From Spongilla lacustris (Eukaryota; Porifera; Demospongiae; Spongillida; Spongillidae), in the NCBI GenBank assembly GCA_949361645.1, contig OX442415.1, forward strand, positions 18,565,269-18,629,268: a stretch of DNA of 64,000 bases. The letters run 5' to 3'. The translations under genes were made by a program, and so were the position numbers. A model generated the notes under the pieces. It ran no database searches. It had not been told where the DNA came from and worked only from the letters and a program-made list of their open reading frames with translations. This document shows positions 46,916 to 59,835 of the stretch, in pieces. Each line of letters opens with the position of its first letter. Within the stretch, counting starts at the first letter, position 1.

Positions 46916-48132
46916 CAGTGAAGTGTCCCTGTTCTTTGCAAATCCCTAATTACACTGTATATGGAGAAAATGTCACTATGCAAAATGTTATAAAAAGCTT
47001 CTCATTAAAAATGCTATTGACTTCCTATTTTGAACGAAACGAAGTGTTCAAAAATCATAGTGTTTATAGTTTGGAACACGATCCATTACCGATCCATTAC
47101 CGAGCTGTGGTAAGGGGTATACTAAGACTCACGTTGGGTCGGTCACGAATGGGGGAGTCAAAACCCCTCACCACTTGGATATGAACTAACACATTAACAG
47201 GAGTACGCTGAGCCACTGTTGGACAAGGAGGTGGTCGATTTCATACAGGTACATGTACGAGGGAGGGGAGGTGTGGCCTGGCTATACCTGTTTCTTGAGG
47301 AAAAGAATCTGAAATCCGATCCCATTCATTTTGATTGCTTACTTTCTGTTCACACCATGTAATTGTGCAGTAATATTAATGAACCACGCATGCAGAATTA
47401 ATTATCGTTACTTGGAAATCAAGTCTTGGGTTTTGACAAAAGAGACCACCCTCCTCTGAATTATGTTCATAAGTTAATGTATTCAAAACAGGAGTGGTCC
47501 AGGGGGTCTTTAGACCCCAATGCACTCCTTAATCTGACACTGTCCTTAGCTACAAAACATATTGTTTGTTCCTTCGCAATGTTCAAGGGTTGTGGTTTGT
47601 TCTTGGAAAATAGTTTTACCATTTTCTCTGATTGACATCCGGAGGAGTCTACTAGCAAGACATGAAGAGTTAGGGCTTATGAGTAACCAATCATACAAAT
47701 ACTTTGCAAAACAAACATACTGCAGCTTCCAGTATGCATTGAACAATGCTAAAAGCTTCATTATAGCAGAATTCTTCTGGTGCTTAGTGGGGATGAATCC
47801 GGATGATTTCAAACAAAGCATTGTACTCTTTCACTCTTAGTACGTCAATCCAGAAACAATTATTTGCCATTCATGATTTCAATCATGGCTACCATTAATT
47901 AGCACTCATGTCTTGCTGTTAACCAACGTAAAGATATTATGTATGACATAAAAGCAATTTTATGATGATTGTTTTGATACATTAATTAGGAAGCTGGCTA
48001 GTATTAAAGGTGGGCAATGTTCCAAGCAACAGGTGCATCCTGATAAATTGTGTTGTTCCTCTCGCTAGCTCTCTTTACTGAAAGCCATAATGTATTCATA
48101 GCTCGTTTTTGTAGGATGTCATCGGTGCAAAA
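46916..48132. other. No gene recognised
   Basis: Only short frames on both strands. Overlapping frames at 47546-47840 are open on both strands, have no recognisable domain and are mutually exclusive. Confidence 0.4.
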
Positions 48133-49992
48133 ATGCTTTGGAGATTGAAAGGATATTATTTGAGGCAACTATGTGTGTCGTCTGCATTTGCAGAGAGTAC
48201 AGCTGCACCAACCACTGAGAGTACAGCTACACCAACCACTGAGAGTACAGCTACACCAACCACTGAGAGTACAGCTGCACCAACCACTGAGAGTACAGCT
48301 GCACCAACCACTGAGAGTACAGCTACACCAACCACTGAGAGTACAGCTACACCAACCACTGAGAGTACAGCTGCACCAACCACTGAGAGTACAGCTACAC
48401 CAACCACTGAGAGTACAGCTACACCAACCACTGAGAGTACAGCTACACCAACCACTGAGAGTACAGCTACACCAACCACTGAGAGTACAGCTACACCAAC
48501 CACTGAGAGTACAGCTACACCAACCACTGAGAGTACAGCTACACCAACCACTGAGAGTACAGCTACACCAACCACTGAGAGTACAGCTACACCAACCACT
48601 GAGAGTACAGCTGCACCAACCACTGAGAGTACAGCTACACCAACCACTGAGAGTACAGCTACACCAACCACTGAGAGTACAGCTACACCAACCACTGAGA
48701 GTACAGCTACACCAACCACTGAGAGTACAGCTACACCAACCACTGAGAGTACAGCTACACCAACCACTGAGAGTACAGCTACACCAACCACTGAGAGTAC
48801 AGCTACACCAACCACTGAGAGTACAGCTACACCAACCACTGAGAGTACAGCTACACCAACCACTGAGAGTACAGCTACACCAACCACTGAGAGTACAGCT
48901 ACACCAACCACTGAGAGTACAGCTACACCAACCACTGAGAGTACAGCTGCACCAACCACTGAGAGTACAGCTACACCAACCACTGAGAGTACAGCTACAC
49001 CAACCACTGAGAGTACAGCTACACCAACCACTGAGAGTACAGCTACACCAACCACTGAGAGTACAGCTACACCAACCACTGAGAGTACAGCTACACCAAC
49101 CACTGAGAGTACAGCTACACCAACCACTGAGAGTACAGCTACACCAACCACTGAGAGTACAGCTACACCAACCACTGAGAGTACAGCTACACCAACCACT
49201 GAGAGTACAGCTACACCAACCACTGAGAGTACAGCTACACCAACCACTGAGAGTACAGCTACACCAACCACTGAGAGTACAGCTACACCAACCACTGAGA
49301 GTACAGCTACACCAACCACTGAGAGTACAGCTACACCAACCACTGAGAGTACAGCTACACCAACCACTGAGAGTACAGCTACACCAACCACTGAGAGTAC
49401 AGCTACACCAACCACTGAGAGTACAGCTACACCAACCACTGAGAGTACAGCTACACCAACCACTGAGAGTACAGCTACACCAACCACTGAGAGTACAGCT
49501 ACACCAACCACTGAGAGTACAGCTACACCAACCACTGAGAGTACAGCTACACCAACCACTGAGAGTACAGCTACACCAACCACTGAGAGTACAGCTACAC
49601 CAACCACTGAGAGTACAGCTACACCAACCACTGAGAGTACAGCTACACCAACCACTGAGAGTACAGCTACACCAACCACTGAGAGTACAGCTACACCAAC
49701 CACTGAGAGTACAGCTACACCAACCACTGAGAGTACAGCTGCACCAACCACTGAGAGTACAGCTACACCAACCACTGAGAATACAGCTACACCAACCACT
49801 GAGAGTATAGCTACATCAACCACTGAGAGTACAGCTACACCAACCCTGAGAATACATTACATCCCACAAATGATCCATAACATCTCTGCAAACTATTATC
49901 AGCGATTCTTCTCAATGGCTGTGACACAGCGGTATTTGATGGGTTGTGAGCCAAACAGAAGTCTAGTAAAAGTGGTAGCGACAGAGAAATAA
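48133..49992 (+). CDS. Mucin-like Thr/Pro/Ser repeat ORF
   Basis: A frame of 619 codons from ATG 48133: 20 residues (MLWRLKGYYLRQLCVSSAFA) that could be a weak signal peptide, about 69 copies of the octapeptide ESTATPTT, and a 48-residue tail. T/S/P-rich repeats of this type are usual in heavily O-glycosylated mucins. The repeat units are almost identical; the main difference is ACA versus GCA (Thr/Ala). The last unit lacks one base, so the tail is read in a shifted frame; without that loss translation would end 12 residues later. The other frames of the array are also open, because a 24-bp unit without stops keeps them open. There is no transmembrane or GPI signal. A splice acceptor lies just upstream (TTTTTGTAG, 48108-48116). 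Real gene or pure satellite is undecided. Confidence 0.4.
   Translation: MLWRLKGYYLRQLCVSSAFAESTAAPTTESTATPTTESTATPTTESTAAPTTESTAAPTTESTATPTTESTATPTTESTAAPTTESTATPTTESTATPTTESTATPTTESTATPTTESTATPTTESTATPTTESTATPTTESTATPTTESTATPTTESTAAPTTESTATPTTESTATPTTESTATPTTESTATPTTESTATPTTESTATPTTESTATPTTESTATPTTESTATPTTESTATPTTESTATPTTESTATPTTESTATPTTESTAAPTTESTATPTTESTATPTTESTATPTTESTATPTTESTATPTTESTATPTTESTATPTTESTATPTTESTATPTTESTATPTTESTATPTTESTATPTTESTATPTTESTATPTTESTATPTTESTATPTTESTATPTTESTATPTTESTATPTTESTATPTTESTATPTTESTATPTTESTATPTTESTATPTTESTATPTTESTATPTTESTATPTTESTATPTTESTATPTTESTATPTTESTATPTTESTATPTTESTAAPTTESTATPTTENTATPTTESIATSTTESTATPTLRIHYIPQMIHNISANYYQRFFSMAVTQRYLMGCEPNRSLVKVVATEK
48193..49847. 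repeat. 24-bp tandem array, ~69 copies
   Basis: The unit is GAGAGTACAGCTACACCAAC plus CACT. Variation is almost limited to one position (A or G in ACACCA/GCACCA) and a few changes in the last three units. The homogeneity indicates recent expansion or gene conversion. Confidence 0.98.
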
Positions 49993-52110
49993 AGAAAAAA
50001 GCTTGTGGTCTACATAGGAAACAAAAGACTTCTTAAATCAGTCATATCTTTTGTGCTGCAGTTAGATTGCACAACACAGTTTGTAACTGTGTACTTTGAA
50101 ACTAGTATATTCTGTTTCAACCACTTTTTCCCCACCATAATTTCTCAACTCTTCATCAGGTTTTGAAGCTCTTGTTTTTGAATAGCACAAGGTTTTGGCA
50201 TTGGAAATGGCCAGGTAGTATTTTTATTGCGCATCATTTTTTCTCTGCTTTATGTTCTAAGCTTAGTTTGCTACTGGGCTGTTATGTTCTTTTTAACCAT
50301 TCTTTTATGATTTGCCCACACAATTTTAGCCAGTTTAGACCAGTTCACTGTCTTTTCATGTAGCTACAACTGCTTTTCCTACAAGACCCTGTTGATCGCT
50401 GCTTTCGTTAAAGCTAGTATTGTAAGTTACGTTTTCACTTAGAAAGGCATATTTTCATTTGTTGTGCATTATACATAAACTCCTTGATTGTATGTTCCTA
50501 ACACCAAAGTCATGTGACCTTGTTAAGAAACAGAGTGACGTTTCCAGAACTTGTTTCCAGAACTCACCTAAGTCTTTTTGATTCTATAGTTACTAACAAG
50601 AATTTTAACGTACCCTGTACTGCCCCAGTTGACTATCTTCATCGAACGATCTATTCATTAATTGAATTTTGTTCTAAAATGGCAGCAATATACTTGTGTA
50701 AGCAATACCTGTCTATAAGCAGCAACATATATTTTGCCAATTATGCATGTAGCAATCCCATTGATTTCAGACTTCAATTCTGTTACAATATTGTTGATCT
50801 TGCTGTGTTATTTAATCCTTTTGAGCATAGCTAGTTCATTGGCAATGATGTTGGATGTTGATGATGCCGCTCCCCCTCTTGAAGGATCAAGATGTACTTA
50901 TTATTTTTGCCAATTATAGATGCGATCCTCATAATTTTTGTTTGTGATAGATTCGTTACATATCTGTCCTATGAACCACGTGGTCTCCAACTGTGAATGT
51001 GCTCAACTAGGTGCCTGCTGTGGCCAATAGTCAGGAGAAGTTTCTATTACTAGGATGTTCCATCTGGCGGTATTTGAAGTTACACTTGTATCGATCAGAA
51101 GTCCAAGAAGATGAGGTTTAATTAAACCATTTCGTTTATACATCTAGTGTGAGTATGCATAATGTCCAATTGCACAAAGTATCACTTGTATGTCAATCTC
51201 ACAGACCATGACGATGATACAAATGTGGATAAAAACTTCGGAGCCACCATAGTGATTAATTAATTGAATTATTTTCTTTATGTCCTCTAATCAGTTGAGA
51301 AAAATTAGCAACAATTATACTGTTGTGTCTACAACTGTTATCGTAATCACAATCAGGTATGTGGTTTCAGTGCCTGAACTGTTTATTTCCCACCACTTCC
51401 TTCGATGTGATCGAACTTCTGGCTAAAAATAACTATAGAGTTGCACTCAGTAGGAATATTTGCATCATGTGAGTCCTGCTCTGCTGTGATGTTAATTTCA
51501 TAACACACATAAATACATGTGAGTATGTGTGAGCTATATATGGGGTCATGGGAGAGTGAAGTGGGCCTACATGCTATCCTAACTTTCAGGATCGGCTTTA
51601 TAGCAGTTCATCTCACAATTTTTTTCTTCTGCTTCCTCCATCTTTTAAAGGCCATTTTCTTTGCTCGTTTGTCTTTATGATTGACATGGCAGCATTTTAA
51701 CCTAAAACCAGTTAGATATTTCATTAAACTTTAAAGAGCCGATAAGATCTATCGTGACAAAGTTAAAGCCAGCTGTGTGCATAAACTGGGTGACTTTTCT
51801 GGTGACTTAAGCTGGTCATAACAATTGTTGGATTTAGTAGTCAAAATGATCAGTCAAGCAATTTGTAGCCAGATAATAGCTGACTAAGATACAATGCAAT
51901 AACAATAATCCTCTTATCCAATTCAGGGTTAACATTATCTATGAGTGAATCGTATTTTACCAGATACAGAAGGAAACGGAGGAGTGTGAGAACGAATAAG
52001 AAATCACACTGTTGTTTGGGCTTTCTAAGCATCGACAGTTAATTAGTACTCTGCTAGTATTTCTGTCGGCTCTATCCAATTGTTCATTGGTGATTTTAGC
52101 TAATCTCATT
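49993..52110. other. No gene recognised
   Basis: AT-rich sequence with scattered short frames (50163-50363, 50514-50834, 51850-52032), none with a recognisable motif. Confidence 0.4.
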
Positions 52111-52124
52111 GTTGTCAAGGCAAC
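52111..52124. promoter_or_regulatory. Isolated X-box-like palindrome
   Basis: GTTGTCAAGGCAAC fits the RFX X-box pattern and sits inside the longer palindrome ATTGTTGTCAAGGCAACAAT. No ciliary gene was found beside it, so this may be coincidence. Confidence 0.25.
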
Positions 52125-52799
52125 AATCTTGCTAACTGGACAGTGTTTGAGTGGAGGCCTGGATACCTCTAAATAGTGCCATTCTTTCTTTGGGAGAGCG
52201 GTTCTAGCTTCTACTAACTGTCATTTGTAATATAAGTACTGCAATGTGCATAAACTATACTAGCCCAGCATCATCAATAGCAGAAAGCAGAGAAATGATG
52301 CTTGGTTTCATCGCTGGGTGTATGCTACTCCACCACTTATTAGCCACCAGGATTGCGTCTTTGTCTGCTTGTTACAAATCTATTACAATGAAAACGTAGA
52401 ATTCAGCATCTTGTGCCTATTCTTACATACCACTTGTTGGCTTCGAAAATTCTGGCTCTTCTAAGGTGTACTTGCATCGTCATCATGAAGGAGATCCTAA
52501 TGTCAAATTCTGGTTCATGAATTGGATTATGCACTGCTTAGCAGTGTCTAAAGATATGTATACTGAAAGACCTTTAATATTGATTGACTGCAGCTGGCTA
52601 GGTCCTGATCCCTCAGAACCCAATAACTGGAAAACCAGATTGTTTGCCTGACTTTTGCATTACATGCATTTGAATGTAGCATACCAGCATTCCAGTCCGT
52701 ACCTGTTCATTTGCGTACATATATATGTGTATACTTACTTTTCAGCAACCTCTGATGGTGTAGGGGTGCAGATTGTCTAGTTGGCAAAGGCTAAATGAT

Positions 52800-55700
52800 A
52801 ACAAGATTTCAACAAATCATGTTATAATAATGTATACCTTTAACTACCAGCATTCCAGTCCATACCTGTTCATCTGCAGCTGCATGGATTATTTGCAGCT
52901 GCGCAGCCTGAACCTACATGGGTACATTAATTTATGCCCTTAAAAAAACTTCTCCATTGCAATAACATTTTTAGTGGACGCTTTATGTTGTTAATGCAAC
53001 CCCTCACGTGTTCCGCTGCCCTGGTTTTATCAAGCATCACTTGACTGGATTTTTCTTCAAGAACGATAGTTTCATAGCACGTTACAACATCCTGTTCAGT
53101 GGTAATTGCCTGGCGTAGGATTTGATTATTTATATCCTGTTCATACAGTACAGTGAATGGACAAAACCTCTAGCACCTTCAAACTGCATCGTTGATATAC
53201 ATACTAATTGTAAAGTAGGCACAAAAGCTCCTCAGACACCATGATATCGTGCGAAATGTACCGCAATCCTATCTAGACTTAACACTCCAACTAGCAGGTC
53301 GTGATAGATTAAAGTGAAGTACCCTCCGGAATCAACAAGATTTCATATGTTATAATAATGTATACCTTTACTTGGTTAACCACCGGCAGTCTACCTGTTC
53401 ATCTGCAGCTGCATGGATTATTTGCAGCTGCACAGCCTGCACCTGCATGGGTACATTAATTTATGCCCTTAAAAACACTTCTCCATTGCAATAACTTTTT
53501 AGTGGATGCTTTAATGTTGTTAATGCAACCCCTCATGTGTTCCGCTGCCCTGGTTTTATTAAGCACCACTTGACTGGATTTGTCTTCAAGAACAATAGTA
53601 TTATAGCACATTACGACATCCCTTTCACTGGTAATTGCCTGACATATAATTTGATTATTTGCAGCCTGTTCAAGAGTGGTACCCCCTGAACGGACAAAAC
53701 CTCCAGCACCTTCAAACTGCATCGTTGATATACATACATGCATGGATTAGCGTGGGGCGTAATTGTAAAGTAGGACTTACTAAAATGGCGAACCGTAGTC
53801 TCATTTTGTTCCATTGACAAAGTGCTCTGCGTGAAACCAAAGACACGTTTGCCTTGTCACTGAGCTGTTGCTTTGTAAGAGTTGTGAGGGTACCAGTAGT
53901 TGGCAGCGGTGGAAGCAGCTATATATTAAAAAGAGCAATTTGAAAGCTTTTAATATGCATTTTGCAACTATAAATCAGGCACGTACCAGCATTTGTATTA
54001 AGCACTTTGTCTTGTACATTTAGCTTCACAAGTTGCAGTTCTTGGTCTTTCAGAGGCATCAGTTGATCATTACTTACCTTTGCCACCACTCGATGTATTC
54101 TTTCTTCTGACTTTCAACAATCTGATGGCTGCAGAAGCTCCCGATTTTCAACTCAGACATCATAATATCATGAATTTTGCGAAATGCACCGCAATCCAAG
54201 TGTTAACACACCAACTAGCTGGTCGAGACAGCTTAGAGTAAAGTACCCTCTGGAATCAACTGCTAGCTGCAGATTTTCAGAGACATCAGTTGATAACAGG
54301 ATTTCAACATACCATAATGTATACTTCTTTACATCCGGTTAACCACCAGCAGTCAGTTATTGATGCAACCCTTGACGTGTTCCGCTGCCCTGGTTTTATC
54401 CAGCACCACTTGACTGGATTATACTTCAAGAATAATAGTTTGTAGCATGCTACGACATCCTGCTCACTTGTAATAGCCTGGCGCAGCATTTGATTATTTA
54501 CAGCCTTTTCAAGAGTGGTACCCTCTGAATGGACAAAACCTCCAGCACCGTCAAACTGCATCGTTGATATACATACATGCATAAGCGCGGGGCGAAATTG
54601 TAAAGTAGGAGTTACTAAAATGGCCAACCATAGTCTCTATTTGTTCCATTGATAAAGTGCCCTGCGTGAAACCAAAGACACATTTGCCTTGTCACTGAGC
54701 TGTTGCTTTGTAAGAGTGGTGAGGGTACCAGTAGTCGGCAGCGGTGGAAGCAGCTATATATTAAAAAGAGCAATTTAAATATGCTTTTCGCAATTATAAA
54801 TCAAGCACATACCGGCATTTGTATTTAGCACTTTGTCTTCTAGCTTCACAAGTTGCAGTTCTTGGTCTTTCAGAAGCATCGGTTGATCATTGTTTGTCTT
54901 TGCCACCACTCGGAATATTCTTTCTTCTGACTTCCAACAATCTGATGGCCTCAGACACCATGATATTGTGAGTGTTGTGAAATGTACCACAATTCTAAGG
55001 TTAACACTCCAACTAGCAATTAGTGTGAAGCACCCTCCGGAATCAACTTCTAGCTCCAGATTTTCAGCAATATATAATTGAACCCTCATACAGCACTCAC
55101 TAGAACCTTACATTTGCTTTTCATTGTAGTGTGAACAAAGAATTGTAATGTCCATACATGGGCCAACTCGTGTGACATGTGAGATGCATCATGTACTTAT
55201 ACATGTATCAAGAACTCTAAACCTCATATACTTGAGCATGTAGTAGCATGTAGTGCAAACCCATCATCAAATACATGTACGTCGTTGCTTCCTAGTTTTT
55301 ATTATTCTTTGGCTCCAGTATTTATCATCATGTATCGTGTATGCTCTTCTTTTTCGGGAGAGAAGAGAATTTATACCCATACGTTGCTCTGTGAGCATCA
55401 TCTCCTCTGTAGGGTTCCATTTACAGGAGCTGAAATAGCTTCTCTTGGATACATCATTTAATTTCTCAACACCTGTAGAATAAGATATGTACATACGAAT
55501 CCATACAATACATTCTTAGGTTCTGTACACAGGATTCACCATTTGGTAGGTGTAGTACAATATTGTAGTAAAAGCTGAACAGTATATGAAGTTATTACTG
55601 CTGTTCAAATACATGCACATCTCAGGTCCGCCAGAGTGATGGATCTAATACAGCTACAGCTTGGTGGATAGTTTGCCAGTCACCGTAATCTAGTTTGTAC

Positions 55701-57485
55701 TCTGTATTTCTCACCTCCCCACCGTTTTACATGTCTTGAAGCATTGTGATTGAAGTGCTTCCAGTACTGGGTGGTTTGTGTGTTTGCTTGGCATGGTTGT
55801 TAGTGCCTTGTATGTTCATCACATCTGACATGGCCAGGCCGCCAAGTACATGACCCCTTTCTCAGTGTGCTGCTCAATGTCAATTTTACATGTATTTCTT
55901 AGGAACATTAAATGTAGGTTGTTGTGGGTGCCACGTGTGGTATACAGCTGGAAAACCATTTCTTTTTTGTCATGCAAGCGATATACTTTCTTAAATGTAG
56001 AGCGGCACTCCATCTCGTTTTTACAGCAATGTATTATCAGTTGTTATTGCGGTTGGTACAGTTAGCTGTTGCGCCAAGCATAACAAAATGTAAAGGTTTT
56101 TAGATACACTTATAATGATGTGTCTGTGATTAGCTGAGTCTAGATATACATGTATCACTACTTGTGCAGTGCATTAAGGAGTTAAAGCCAGCCCAGTTTA
56201 CAGCCCTGGAGGGGGCGACCTGTGTGTGAAGCAGAAAAGGGTTAACTGCACTGCAGTCCAGTCCGTACTTGTTGATCTGCAGCTATATGGACTATATGTT
56301 GTTAATGCAACCCCTCACATGTTCAGTTTTATCAAGTACCACTTGACTGGATTTGTCTTCAAGAACGATAGTTTCTTAGCATGTTTCGACATCCTGTTCA
56401 CTGGTAATTGCCTGGCGTAGAATTTGATTATTTACAGCGTGTTAGTGGTACCCTCTGAATTGACAAAACCTCCAGCACCTTCAAACTGCATAATTGATAT
56501 ACATACATGTATGTGCGCTGGGTGTAATTGTAAAGTAGGAGTTACTAAAATGGCCAACCATAGTCTCATTTTGTTCCATTGACAAAGTGCTCTGCGTGAA
56601 TCCAAAGACACGTTTGCCTTGTCACTGAGCTGTTACTTTGTAAGAGTGGTGAGGGTATCAGTAGTCGGCAACGGTCGAAGGAGCTATATATTAAAAAGTC
56701 TAGCGTCGGTATTTCAGAGGCATCAGTTGATCATTACTTGCCTTCGTCACCACTCAATATTTCTTTCTTCTGACTTTTAACAATCTGAATGCTGCAGAAG
56801 CTCCCCTTTTTTTACTCAGACACCATGATATCGTGAATTTTGCAAAATGTACCACAATCCTAGAGTTAACACTCTAACTACTTGGTCGAGACAGCTTAGA
56901 GTGAAGTACCCTCCAGAATCAACTTCTAGCTCCAGATATTCAGAGGTGCGGGACGTAATTGTAAAGTAGGAGTTACTAAAATGGCCAACCTTAGTCTCAT
57001 TGTGTTCCATTGGCAAAGTGCTCTGCGTGAAACCAAAGACACATTTGCCTTGTCACTGAGCTGTTACTTTGTAAGAGTGGGGAGGGTATCAGTAGTCGGC
57101 AGCAGTCGAAGTAGCTTTATATTAAATAGAGCAATTTGAAAGCTTTTAATATGGATTTCGCAACTGTTAATCAGGCATGTACCGGCATTTGTATTTAGCC
57201 TATTGTCTTCTAGCTTCACAAGTTGCAGTTCTTGGTCTTTCAGAGGCATCGGTTGATATTGCTTACTTGCCTTTGCCACCACTCGATACATTTCTTTCTT
57301 CTGACTTCCAACTATCTGATGCCGCAGAAGCTCCCCATTTAAAACTCAGACATCATGATATCATGAATTTTGCGAAATGTACCGCAATCCTGCAGTTAAC
57401 ACTCGAACTAGCAGGTCGAGATAGCTTAGAGTTAAGTTCCCTCCGGAATCAACTTCTAGCTCCAGATTTTCAGAGGCATCGGTTG
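52800..57485. repeat. Family of diverged repeats with decayed ORFs
   Basis: Blocks recur several times. GTTCCGCTGCCCTGGTTTTA is near 53009, 53540, 54380 and 59272. CCTTGTCACTGAGCTGTT is near 53853, 54690, 56617 and 57047. CTAGCTTCACAAGTTGCAGT is near 54022, 54840 and 57211. On the minus strand they encode related peptides such as GTTLEQAANNQIICQAITSE, KSEERIFRVVAK, PMLLKDQELQLVKLEDKVLN and KQQLSDKANVSLVSRRALC, with stops and frameshifts differing between copies. It looks like a locally duplicated multi-exon gene or transposon ORF in decay. The family is not recognised. Confidence 0.6.
55638..56210. repeat. Dispersed repeat, copy of 46158-46730
   Basis: Near-identical partner of the segment at 46158, interrupting the diverged repeat family. 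It lacks a few bases near the GCCTTGTATG block. Confidence 0.85.
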
Positions 57486-57491
57486 ATAACA

Positions 57492-59175
57492 GGGTAGGAT
57501 CATGTCAGTTCTCACAAAAAATTGCATGAGTACCTCAAATCATTTTCATACTTAGCCACATTGCAGAGGTACTAAAGACACGTCATAACCTAAGTTATTG
57601 GGTCTCTCACCTTTAACACTTTCAAGTTATGCTTAATTGAAATTTTGACCTTTTATCATAACGTTTATTAAAGAGGTGGGCGTTTCCACTTGTAGATTGA
57701 TGAGGGTTGATGATTCTGGACAAATCAGTATACTATTTTGTACAGCATGCTATTACATACATAAACACGTTACAATTATTAATGGTTATCAAAATGGTAT
57801 ACGGATATTGTTGTTTAATGATTTTCAATTTGTATTTTATTTTTAAAAAGAGTGCCACTGGTTTTTATCATGAAATTTATACTGGCTTCATCAGCAGACC
57901 CTTGCCAACCTGATTTCATAAAAATTAGGCGGGGACCTCTGAGGGTTATTAAGTTATTAAGTAAAATACAAGAGGATGCTTGTTTTGTGGGGTTTAAACA
58001 AACATTACTTCCATATAATGTACAGGTGGTTTTGATTGAGCAACATGAATGCCATTGGGTTTGTACTCTTTTACAATGGTGCCCACCAAACAGGGTGAAT
58101 TACAAGTACAGTTAACAAAGCTGAGATCAATATGAATTTTCATGCACTTGTTACAAAATACACCTTAATCTAAGCAATGCATTATGCTGCTTCAGCAGTG
58201 GACACACTATATACCCATCCACTTTTAGATATGGTGGGATTAGCCTTCATTAAAATATCTATGTGCTCAACAGTATGTCATCTCTTGTAGGAAATGAGAA
58301 GGATGGTGATGGGCCAGCTGGATGTAGGAACTGAACCATTCTGTCAGGGTAGCTTAAGCAAGCCACCATGCATCTCTGTATTTAGAGAGCTACCCTGACA
58401 GAATGGTTCAGTTCCTACATCCAGCTGGCCCATCACCATCCTTCTCATTTCCTACCAGAGATGACATACTGTTGAGCACATAGATATTTTAATGAAGGCT
58501 AATCCCACCATATCTAAAAGTGGATGGGTATATAGTGTGTCCACTGCTGAAGCAGCATAATGCATTGCTTAGATTAAGGTGTATTTTGTAACGAGTGCAT
58601 GAAAATTCATATTGATCTCAGCTTTGTTAACTGTACTTGTAATTCACCCTCTGTTTGGTGGGCACCATTGTAAAAGAGTAGCACTTATTGCAAACCCAAT
58701 GGTATTCATGTTGCTCAATCAAAACCACCTGTACCTTATATGGAAGTAATGTTTGTTTAAACCCCACAAAACAAGCATCCTCCCAGTATAAATTTCATGA
58801 TAAAAGCAGGTGGCACTCTTTTTAAAAATAAAATAGAAGTTGAAAATCATTAAACAACAATATCTTTATACCATTTTGATAACCATTAATAACTTAACGT
58901 TTTTATGTATGTAATAGCATGCTGTACAAAATAGTATACTGATTTGTCCAAAATCACCAACCCTCATCAATCTACAAGTGGAAACGCCCACCTTTTCAAC
59001 AAACGTTATGATAAAAGGTCAAAATTTCAATTAAGCATAATTTGAAAGTGTTAAAGGTGAGAGACCCAATAACTTAGGTCTTGACATGTCTTTAGTACCT
59101 CTACAATGTGGCTAAGTATGAAAAGGATTTGAGGTACTCATGCAATTTTTTGTGAGAACTGACATGATCCTACCC
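57492..59175. mobile_element. 1.68-kb near-perfect palindrome (foldback element)
   Basis: The left arm (57492-58354) starts GGGTAGGATCATGTCAG. It is repeated in inverted orientation by the right arm (58388-59175), which ends CTGACATGATCCTACCC. The loop is only 33 bp. The arms are nearly identical apart from a ~73-bp segment (about 57888-57963) absent from the right arm. It is inserted into a member of the diverged repeat family: flanks GATAACAGG and CAACAAGG continue as in the unbroken copy near 54295. No transposase is visible. A transcript would fold into a ~790-bp hairpin. Confidence 0.85.
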
Positions 59176-59400
59176 AACAAGGTTTCAACATACCATGTGT
59201 TATAATAATGTATACTTCTTTACATCCAGTTAACCACCAGCAGTCAGTTATTAATGCAACCCCTGACGTGTTCCGCTGCCCTGGTTTTATCCAGCACCAC
59301 TTTTTTCCCCTGAAGATTAATAGTTTCTTAGCACGTTATGACATCCTGTTCACTGGTAATTGCCTGGCGTAGAATTTGATTATTTACAGCCTGTTCATGA
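59176..59400. repeat. Continuation of the diverged repeat family
   Basis: After the palindrome the sequence resumes as in the copies near 53340 and 54300 (CAACATACCAT, GTATACTTCTTTACATCC, GTTCCGCTGCCCTGGTTTTA). Confidence 0.75.
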
Positions 59401-59835
59401 GTGCTATATATCAATATATACTGTACTCTTCTACTCTTTCACAGAATATGTCCCTTGGACAAACCCCCAGTTCAGATGACATGGGGTCTCTATTTGGGGC
59501 AACACTATGGCCCTACTTATCCATTCTTGCACATCCGTCTCAGTTACTTTATGGCTTCTTCAAGATCATAATTCAGGCTACGTTGTATTCAGACTTTTAT
59601 GTGGATCAGAGGTGAAGAAAACTTTGGCTTGTCTAGACCAAAATGAGAGTTGAACTGTATTTACTAAATTGCATTGGATTTTACAGTGTCAGCTGTATTG
59701 TTAAAGATAACTTTACATTTGTCTTGCGTGCTTTCTTGTTACACATTATAAAGTGTCTTTTACTTTACATTTTTATGCTTCTTTCTCATGCTCTAATAAA
59801 TACATCTTGCAAATGACAATTATTTGGTTACTCAT

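Noticed and set aside
48156..49823. Long minus-strand and second plus-strand frames across the 24-bp array (SVVGVAVL and RVQLHQPL repeats)
   Set aside because: A 24-bp unit without stop codons leaves other frames open automatically. Only the ESTATPTT frame has a plausible start and composition.
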